Positions 56,240-64,000 of a stretch of 64,000 nt of DNA are shown piece after piece. A program made the position numbers and the translations under genes. Each line of letters begins with the position of its first letter. Positions within the stretch are counted from its first letter, which is position 1. Source of the DNA: Steinernema hermaphroditum (taxonomy: Eukaryota; Nematoda; Chromadorea; Rhabditida; Steinernematidae); the NCBI GenBank assembly GCA_030435675.1, contig CM059621.1, positions 4,464,001 through 4,528,000 on the forward strand, given 5' to 3'. The notes beneath the pieces were generated by a model. It saw only the letters and a program-made list of their open reading frames with translations. It did no database searches and was not told the origin of the DNA.

Positions 56240-57300
56240 AAGAAGCCTATTGAAATTCCGTCCGAGTCCTCCGGTTTGCAGCGTCTGCTGCTGGCTGCAA
56301 AGCCTCCAGTCCTCCAGACAAAGCACGAAAATGGTTTAAATCTGTCTTCTTTCCAGTTACTTTTTTGAACGATGCACAGGCGAATGTCATTGAATTTTCT
56401 GAACATGAGTTTACGAGCTTTTACTCTCGAACAAGCGCCTTACACCGTGCAAGGCTTCACATAGAGCAATAGGAAAGCTACGCTGTACAAGACACTTATT
56501 ACCAGAGCACGACGTCCGCGTATAACACAGCTATCGCGTCAGTATGCGCGGACTTCGGAGCAGCGAAAAGGCTGATTTCGGTTGACATGTGGCATATCGA
56601 ACGGACAGATAGCATCGTCGGTTCGACTTAAGGCACAAACATCGAAGTCCTACGGCATTTTCAGCTTAGCAGTGTGGGCGAAGAGCAGAATCGGTGGTAC
56701 GGCCAATGATGTGAAATCCCATCTCCAACGTGGATGGCGGCAGACACAAGCGAATCTCCGGCTTGCTGGCGTGGGTAGCGATGAAGAGCTTCTTGGCCAA
56801 GCGGATGGAACTACACTACCGTGATGTTCCAGGTCTTCTGAGGCGATCGTTGCAGAGAATAACGACCATGTACGACCGCTCACTCAACTCAGTCGATGGA
56901 ACGAGAGATTGATTGGACGGCACAGCCGATTTCTGGGGTTGATAGACCGTCCAGTTAATAGCGGTCGTATTAGGCGTTCTTCCGAGAGATTCTCAAGTTG
57001 CTCCTCTTCTGACAAGACTCTTGTCCAATGATTGCTACTAGCATGTTTCATGTTCATGTTCGGTTTACACATAATTACATGTCCTCACAAAGTTTCTCTG
57101 CATCCTGTGCTGCGTTCTAACACACTTCGAATTATTAAATCCTAAAATGACAAAAAAATTTCCAGAAAAATCCTTCCTTTCTGCAACATTACGTATTAGG
57201 CATCGAGCTAATGCAGAGAACGATGTTCTGCAAAACGCCATTGTGACGCTTAGTTGGTATGCAGGGAAAATTCCGTCGCCGACGCACATCGCTAGCGGTC
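56240..57300. other. Intergenic with a dispersed-repeat copy
   Basis: No gene. 56560-56870 carries the dispersed repeat also found near 11.3 and 30.5 kb. The last 120 bp resemble the upstream region of gene E. Confidence 0.45.
56560..56870. repeat. Dispersed repeat, fragment 3 (inverted)
   Basis: GAAGAGCTTCTTGGCCAAGC and GTTCCAGGTCTTCTGAGGC are the inverted counterparts of the words at 30470-30550. Confidence 0.45.
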
Positions 57301-57346
57301 GGAATCCGCATAAAACGGCGTCCCGAATAGGCTATCGTCACTAACG
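57180..57346 (+). promoter_or_regulatory. Promoter region of gene D, conserved with gene E
   Basis: CGTCGCCGACGCACAT and flanking bases recur at 61918-61933 upstream of gene E. A TATA-like CATAAAACGG lies at 57309-57318, about 36 bp before the ATG at 57347. Confidence 0.6.
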
Positions 57347-59154
57347 ATGTGGTGGATAGCTGCCATCTTCTCACTGGCTGCGGCCTCTTCTCTTCAGTCC
57401 ATCAATGAGGCTCTTGGTAGCGTTGACCATCAACCCTATCGGAACGGCTAAGCCATCTTTTTAGACTGTCGACTGGAGGAATTCTGCAAGGATGGTCTTA
57501 TGCTCGATGGAAAATGCTACCTGCCTTTGCCCCTAGAAGACTCAACCAACCCTGATGCCGCCACGTTGGAGCAGCTCTGTGAACAGAAAATGACGCTTTC
57601 CATTTTCTTTGAATCCTCCCTGGCTACGGTGGACAGCCATATCGCACTTCCGATGTTGGGAGCTGATATTCTTAACGTAAGCTGGTGTCGTTGTATATAT
57701 ATTACGCATTTGCGCTAGCGAGACACGACCTACTTCACGAAAAAAGGACAGGACATTACTTCGTTCAATTGGGATGGATCTCGGAACGAGGAATTCGGAT
57801 TCATCTGCGAATATGAACGCCGTGTTTTTGAGTTCGACCCGTATGACTTCTGCAAGCGGGGACTCATAATTGGCAGCAAATGCTACTTCGTTGTTGAAAC
57901 CGACCACATTACCGAACAACTAGCGGACAACGCTGTGCATGAATTATCGCAAGCGTGCCTGTATCATCTTCATACCGAATACGGCAAGGGTATGACCCCT
58001 GGTTTTGACCTCCACTCATTGGGAGAGTGGACAGCCGCTAACCTTTCGGAGCCCCTTTTGGAGGCCGGTGTTCTTAAGGTACTTACGCAATTCTAAATTC
58101 CCAACCAAGTCATTTGTAATTTTAGAGAGGCAGTGTATATGTCATGACGTCGCCAGATAACGCCACGTTGGCCAAATTCATAATGATCGGGGAACAGATG
58201 GAGCCAATGCCGAATCCCACTGGAATTGCATGTGAATATGACTTTAGTGCTTTTCTTCATACGACGACGGTTGCGCCGGTGACAACAACAACGACCCCAA
58301 CAACAAGCACGTCAACCACTACCACCACTACAACGACGACAACGACAACAACTACCACTACAACAACTACTCCGAAACCCACCACCACGACCACAACGAC
58401 GCCTAAGCCCACCACAACGACTACCACTCCGAAGCCTACCACAACAACTCCTAAAATCACACCGACCACCCCATCGTTCGTCGTTATTCTTGGTAAGCAC
58501 ACAACACCTGGAACTATCGAAAAGCCGACTACAACGACTCGAAAACCGATCACCACGACCGCGAGCTATCAGGTTCTAAATCTTACCATTATGTTTAACA
58601 ATATTCTCTAGCAATTGCTCAAAACGTACATTTACCCCAATGTGAAACCGTTGCACAGATCGTATTCTGCCGGTGCTGTGAAGCACCTTTACCAAGTGAA
58701 TTCGAAGCTTTTCCCCTCAGGCTACCAATACGAGGGTATTTGTTTTTCTCTTAAGCTTTTCTTAAATTAGCTCATCCACTTTAGATATCGAAGGTAATGT
58801 AATCCCCTATTCCGTTTACGTCAGAAACAAAACGATACTCAACCTTGTCTGTCCCAAACTCCAAGTCATGAATGAAGTCTATGACCGCACCAACCAGGAC
58901 TTCAGCCCTACGAAGGGAAGGCCTATAATGGTGGTGTCACCCGAGAAAGGTTATTGTGGCGCCAGCACGACCATGTACTACGTTAAAAGTTTGCCTATCC
59001 ATAAAGGTAGAAAGGAGATAACTGATCTGAAAAAAACTTCGTCTTTTAAGATACTTTCTACACCACAAAAGCGGCCGAATACGTACGCACTTGGACAACG
59101 AACACTTTCTACAAAGATGGATTAGGCCATGGAATAGCTTTCTATGTGTGGTGA
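57347..59154 (+). CDS. Gene D: intact modular secreted protein with two modules
   Basis: Exons 57347-57416, 57465-57676, 57719-58078, 58126-58572, 58612-58735, 58785-59006 and 59051-59154 give 512 residues, closing exactly in frame. Signal peptide (MWWIAAIFSLAAASS). Module 1 (about 24-130) runs from EEFCKDGLMLDGKCYLPL to FGFICEY. Module 2 (about 131-250) runs from YDFCKRGLIIGSKCYFVV to GIACEYDF. A Thr-rich linker (about 255-363) with TPKPTTTT units follows, then the C-terminal domain (364-512) with VCPKLQVMNEVYD, EKGYCGASTTMYYVKSLP and the end GHGIAFYVW. Module introns are phase 0 inside; the signal/module and C-terminal introns are phase 1. PolyA signal at 59185. Function unknown; secreted. 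Confidence 0.75.
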
Positions 59155-59184
59155 TACTAACATCCGAAGTGCCAATAAGCACCA

Positions 59185-59190
59185 AATAAA
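59185..59190 (+). promoter_or_regulatory. Polyadenylation signal of gene D
   Basis: AATAAA, 31 nt after the stop codon. Confidence 0.6.
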
Positions 59191-59193
59191 TGA

Positions 59194-60790
59194 TTGTCAG
59201 AAACAAAGCGATTCCCTACCGTGTCTGTCCCAAACTCCAAGTCATGAATGAAGTCTATAACGGCGCGAACCAGCACTCCAGCCTCACCAAAGTAAAGCCT
59301 ATGATGGTGGTGTCACCTGAGGAAGGGTACTGTGGCGCCACCAAAACCATGTACTACATTCAAAGTTTGCCTCATCTTAAGCGTAAGAAGAGAGCTATCA
59401 GCTAAGAAGACCGTGTCATTCTATTGGGTTGGTAAGTTGAAAATGCACCATTTTTGATTCGCGTCTATTTTCGCACTGTGTGATCCTTGGATCAGATGGA
59501 ATAGTGCGTTCGTATGGGCGATTGGTTGACTTTCCAGTCGGTACGCTCCGATGCCCCACCTGCATGCCCTCCGCTTTCTTTGAATCCTTTTATATTCATG
59601 GTCCGCGAAGCACCACCTGGGCATCCGAAACACCGAACCTTCGACAACCTCTCCGAGGGACTATTTATTTGAAAGGCGGTATGCTGTCTTAGCTGCGCAT
59701 ACAGCAGGAGCTTAGCTTCCAAGCGCACACGCTGATCTCTTCTTGCAATGTCACAGTGAGAACAAATTCCAAGAAGATAAAAAATTTGCCCATAAAGCAC
59801 TTGACCCGAAAGTAGTTAAACTTTTTGTTGATTTAACAAACTCCAGCTGGGGGTGTACAGACAACATGGACGGCCAGCTAGGGTGCTTCAATGCCATAGT
59901 GGCTGATGCTCCGATGCCTTTGGCTACAAGTGGAAATCGGGAACTCCGATTTCTCACGACTCTCCGAGCCCTTGATCCGCCATCGCAACTCATTGACCCC
60001 TGCTTTTATTTGTATTTCTAAGTAAAAATCTTTTCCTTTATTTTTCGTGACTCTTGAGTTCAAGGGGGTTCTAGCCATATGATCCCCCTAACTACTTGAG
60101 GGTATGGATAAAGAAGAGAAGTCAACTATTGTGCTGCGGTCAGAACCAGGTTGAAAAGTAATGCTGCACTGTCTTATATGCGATATTATAGAAGCACGGG
60201 GCTGTAACGTATTTATAGGATAGAGCAATCTCTCAGCTATAGTTTGCGACTAACATCTAGAAAAACCTCGTTCTCTTATTCAAGATAAGGCAAGAACTAG
60301 TAACTGGTTTTGGGATTTCAGCAGATCCAGCAGGAGCATGAATGTTTGATATTTTTGATTGCACACAAAACTGCTGCTCATCTTCAGCTGGGACTCAGGT
60401 ACTTGTTATGCATGTAGGTCTCCCACAGCTCTATCGGGTACCTACTTGTGCGGTACTGTCGGAAACATCGACGAATAAATTGAGCCAAAGTTTGCAATGA
60501 GGTCAAAAACGGACAAAATGGAACTTTTCGACCCGGAATCTCTCCTGTTCTGCAGTGAAATGGCCAGACTTCTCGCCAGAAAGTGTACAGAGGCTGAGCA
60601 CTTAAATGGTGAATACCCATTGAAATCTGTGCCTTTGCAACAATAAGGATTCATTTTTAAAAATGGTGCATTTTCAACTTACCAACCCAATAGATATCTT
60701 TTACACCACAAACAGAAACGAGTACAACGAACAGCTGGTACAAGCACCAGCCGTACGGAAAAGCTTTTTATCTTCGGTGATTAAACTATA
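59194..60790 (+). pseudogene. Partial 3' duplicate of the gene family with mariner insertion
   Basis: Starting 4 bp after the polyA signal of gene D, it repeats the penultimate C-terminal exon (59194-59386, from VRNKAI to LPHLK), then the last intron, which is interrupted by a mariner (59424-60690), and then a last exon with a deletion and lost frame (60693-60780). It has no signal peptide or promoter. It resembles gene B more than gene D in the last exon, so it probably derives from a B-like copy. Confidence 0.7.
59424..60690 (-). mobile_element. Mariner-like element, copy 2 (inverted relative to copy 1)
   Basis: 1267 bp with the same TIRs as copy 1 and TA at 59422-59423 and 60691-60692. 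Inner DNA is highly similar to copy 1 in reverse orientation. No transposase frame survives. Confidence 0.8.
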
Positions 60791-61257
60791 TTCGTATAAT
60801 ACGAATAAAGTTCTCATAACAGTGCTTGTTCGAAAATGAACCTACGTTGTACGAATATAGCGACGTTGAAAAGTGCAAAAAAGGTCAAATATAGGCCAAA
60901 ACTTGCATTTTAGAGAAGTCTTCACTCAAGAAGAATCAAAATATCTATTCATGCATTCTGCATCATCAGAAAATCGATCGTGCATAAGGTGGGCTCTTCT
61001 TCTCTTGCGATGTGTGCGGTCATTACGAAAAGACCATAATCCCTAGATCTCCTGTATAGTAATATTTTATGGAGCACACTGTAAATAAAATTTATATCTA
61101 AATGGTCATTCGGATAATATCGTGCAACACTATATGGCGTTTACTGTTTAAGACGGCATTCCACTGCATTTCGCTGTGCCTCACCGCCGCGCTCCCCCAT
61201 AAATTGCCCCTTTGGCCACTCGAAGCCCGCACAAGCTGGCTTAGACTGTGTATTGAT

Positions 61258-61438
61258 GCAAGATCTTAACTGGAGAACAGGGAATACAATCTCGATTCTA
61301 CCCCATTGGGGTCAAAAATCGCACTCTAGAGCCACTAAGAGGAAAATAATAACGGTCTACGGAAAAAAAATAAACAAAATCCAATCACAAAATCTCAGTT
61401 AAAACGTTCAGATAACTTCTTCTGTGGCTGCCTACTTC
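61258..61438 (+). repeat. Diverged tandem duplicate, unit 1
   Basis: CTTAACTGGAGAACAGGGAA, ATTGGGGTCAAAAATCGCAC and a TTCTGTGGCTGC end recur in order in unit 2 (61541-61726). Confidence 0.6.
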
Positions 61439-61540
61439 AGACGGAATTGCAAGAGCCAAAGTCGTTTTCAATGAAACCGTTTAAAATCGTCTCGACTGGC
61501 GCTTAAGTTATGCTTAAGTTAAATTGACTTCGACTGTGCT

Positions 61541-61726
61541 CCAAGACTCTAACTGGAGAACTGGGAATATGATCTTGGTCCCAATGCTATGGGGTCGAAA
61601 ATAGCACTCTATTGCCACGAGGAGAAAACGGATGCAGAGTGAGCAATGATCTACAGAAATATAAACAACATTCAGCCCCAAAATCTCCGTTTGCGCTTTG
61701 AATTAACTGCTTCTGTGGCTGCTTCG
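61541..61726 (+). repeat. Diverged tandem duplicate, unit 2
   Basis: Counterpart of 61258-61438, about 283 bp downstream. Confidence 0.6.
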
Positions 61727-61917
61727 CGTTATCCGTCTACATGGCTCCTAAAGGTATTGAAGAAAACGTCTACTACCAGACGATTTTGCAAGAACGAAAA
61801 TCCTTTTTAATGAAGTTCAATTAAAATCGTCTGGCCTGGTTCTATGCCTCTCATGCAGACAGGAATTTTCTTGCAAAATGCTATTGTGAAAGCTAGTTAG
61901 TATGCAGAGAAATATTT

Positions 61918-61989
61918 CGTCGCCGACGCACATGTCTGCTTCCTTCATTGCATATAAGCGGCGATCCAGACGAGATATTATCATTGACC
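61918..61989 (+). promoter_or_regulatory. Promoter of gene E
   Basis: CGTCGCCGACGCACAT as in gene D, then CATATAAGCGGCG with TATAAG at 61953-61958, 32-37 bp before the ATG at 61990. Confidence 0.6.
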
Positions 61990-64000
61990 ATGTGGTGGAT
62001 AGCTGCGATCTTCTCACTGGCTGCGGCCTCTTCTCTTCCGTCTTCCGATGAGGCTTTCGGTAGCTTCGTTCATCCACACTATCGGAAAGGCTAAGCGATC
62101 GTTCCAGATTGCCGGCTCGAAGAATTCTGCAAGAATGGCATCATGACTTCACGACTTCACGACTTTATTTCGCGAATCAAAGGCATTATGCCTTGCGCGA
62201 CACCGAAAATAGACAAACAGAGGATGTCTGACAGACGACTTCATCCCTGGCGCGGCGTAGATGTCGAACCGGTCGTAGACGGCGCACTTCACTGGGCATC
62301 TGGGAATCGGCAAATCTTCAGCTATGGCAGCGGAATATCGTTTGCGGCACAGCGGACGCTTCCGAGCTTGCATCTGATGGTCCGTGGTCCGGGAGTTGCG
62401 TCTTCCCTGGTCCTCACAGCGTCGGCGATCTTCCGGATGACATCTCACGCAGCTTCGGGCGTCGGATTCCTGGCGTCAAACATCTTGTTGTCAGCGGTGG
62501 TGGGACTACGGCTTCCGGGTGTCCCAATTCCCTCTGGAAGCCGGAACAGTCACAACTGCCACAGGGTTTGCTGTCTGACCAACCCGACGCTCAGAGAGCG
62601 ACCGGAGGGACCGACCGCTCGCCACCGCGACACGACACGATGGCATCATGATCGACGGAAAATGCTACCTACCTCTGCCTCTAGAAGACACAGCCAACCC
62701 TGATGCCGCCACGTTGGAGCAGCTCTGCCAGCAGAAACTGAAAAATAAAAAGAATCCCATGTCCTCATTTGGCTCCTCTGTGGCAGCCGTAGACACGCGC
62801 ATCGTCCTTCCGATGTTGGCAGAGCAGGTTCTTGATGTAAGTTAAGGAAGTATACATAGAGTCAAGAACATCTCCAACTTATGCTTATTTCTTTCATTCC
62901 TTCACCGATATTCTTCAGCGAGAGAGGACATACTTCACGAAGAACGACACGGAGCTCACCTTTTTCAACTGGTATGAATCTCAGAACAGCAAATTTGGCG
63001 TGATCTGCGAATACGGTCGCCGCCCGGACTTCGGTACTGTCCGGTAAAAACACCTAGCTCCTCAACGAGTAGTTTAGACTGGCGTCATGAAGTCTTCTGC
63101 AGCAGTGGACATATGATCGGAAGCAAATGTTATCTTGTGCTGGAGTACGGACCTCTTGAAGGGACAGTTATGGACAACCGTGCATATGGCTTTGAGAAGC
63201 ACTGCTTAGCTCATCTCGAGAAGTTTTACAACCCTCTTTTGGTGGAATTGGGTATGGACGAGCCTGTGACGGAATATGTCGGTCATGCACTAGCTACTGT
63301 TAACGACAGGATTAAGAAGGAGCTGATCGATTTTGAAGTTCTTGAGGTAACAATACAATCTTGCCACACGAAATTCACTTTTTAGGACGGCAAAATGTAC
63401 GTTGTGAAGGGTAATGGTAATCGAGTGTCGGATATCGTCATAAACGGAGGCAAGGGACCAAAACCCTCCCGTCATGGCTTTGTTTGCGAATACGACTTTG
63501 ACGGAGTTCTCAATCCGGCAACTGCTTCACCTACTAAACCACCTACCACCACAAGCACGTCAACCACCACCACTACTACTACGACGACCCCGATTGCAAG
63601 TACTTCAACCACTTCCACTACTACAACAACAACGACAGCTACCACCACGACAACCACTCCGAAACCCACCACCACGACCACAACGACGCCTAAGCCCACC
63701 ACCACGACTACCACTCCGAAACCTACGACAACAACTCCTAGAATCACAAAGACGGACCCATCATTCGATGAAATTCTCGAAGAGAAGCACACAACTCCGG
63801 GAACTACCAAAAGCACGACCACAACTACTCCAAGACCTATTACCACGACCGCGAGCTATGAGGTTCTTTCTCTTCTCATATCCTGTCCTATCTAACAGTG
63901 TTCTCTAGCAATTGCTCAAAGCGTATATTTACCCCAATGTGAAACCGTTCCACAGAGCGTGGGGCGCAAAGCACCTTTACCGAGTGAATTCGAAGAGTTT
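61990..64000 (+). pseudogene. Gene E: modular secreted family member interrupted by a SINE-like insertion, cut by window end
   Basis: Exons: 61990-62059 (signal MWWIAAIFSLAAASS); 62108-62836, containing the insertion 62147-62651; 62919-63033; 63078-63346; 63386-63862; and 63909 to the window end. Without the insertion it would encode two modules like gene D, a Thr-rich linker and the start of the C-terminal domain. The insertion adds 505 nt including one target copy, so the frame shifts between FCKNGIM and IDGKCYLPL. Exon 63078-63346 shares an identical 150-bp tract with gene B. The rest of the gene lies outside the window. Confidence 0.7.
62147..62639 (-). mobile_element. SINE-like non-autonomous retroelement inside gene E
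   Basis: 493 bp flanked by a 12-bp duplication ATGGCATCATGA (62135-62146 and 62640-62651). Read on the minus strand it begins GTGTCGTGTCGCGGTGG and ends AAATAAAGTCGTGAAGTCGT, a repeated tail. The 5' start resembles the 5' region of the RTE at 35500-35540. No intact ORF. Confidence 0.85.

Larger units (their letters stand above)
60792..61900. other. Intergenic with a tandem duplication
   Basis: No gene. It contains a diverged duplicate pair, 61258-61438 and 61541-61726. Confidence 0.45.

Noticed and set aside
58257..58556. Long Val/Gly-rich frames opposite the Thr-rich linkers (also near 39.0, 52.1 and 63.5 kb)
   Set aside because: They are simply the reverse complement of ACC/ACA Thr codons.
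59007..59050. Frameshift in the last part of gene D at an A-run
   Set aside because: The apparent shift is the 44-nt last intron; spliced, the frame ends correctly in FYVW.

Overview
This is nuclear DNA from a nematode. The alpha-spectrin gene has SH3 and EF-hand parts and a predicted length of 2426 residues, close to that of the C. elegans protein SPC-1. Introns are mostly 39-51 nt with GT-AG ends. There are nematode-type serpentine chemoreceptors, an RTE retrotransposon and mariner elements. A rhabditid or diplogastrid (Pristionchus-like) worm is my inference; the species cannot be read from the sequence.

Layout. 0.7-12.6 kb: three chemoreceptor loci (one decayed and mariner-associated), two small secreted-protein genes and one uncertain membrane gene. 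13.3-21.7 kb: alpha-spectrin (spc-1) on the minus strand, ten exons. 23.75 kb: tRNA-Ile(AAT). 25.3-29.3 kb: a MADF/BESS transcription-factor-like gene, followed by two minus-strand genes with similar upstream DNA and the same acidic, Trp-containing C-terminus. 31.0-32.1 kb: a His-rich secreted protein with two TIL-like cysteine cassettes. 32.5-35.6 kb: a full-length RTE element with an open 990-codon ORF. 36.7-64.0 kb: a cluster of at least five related secreted proteins (here called A-E), interleaved with two C-type lectin genes, a chemoreceptor pseudogene and many mobile elements.

The A-E family is the main discovery candidate. Each protein has a signal peptide, zero to five copies of a roughly 130-residue cysteine module, usually a long Thr/Pro-rich linker, and a conserved roughly 150-residue C-terminal domain ending in a FYxW-like tail. 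The intact models close in frame across all introns: A has 171 aa, B 1042 aa with 13 exons, D 512 aa with 7 exons. C is broken by a mariner, E by a SINE-like insertion, and a partial duplicate behind D carries another mariner in its last splice acceptor. Shared TATA-like boxes about 36 bp upstream of the start codons suggest common expression. A 150-bp tract identical between B and E suggests gene conversion. Function is unknown; secretion, possibly to a surface or the gut lumen, is an inference from signal peptides and mucin-like linkers.

Many introns are short and some are stop-free multiples of three, so naive ORF reading misplaces several exons. The gene models given here were joined by hand from splice signals, reading phase and comparison among the paralogues. 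Entries marked unresolved need transcript evidence.
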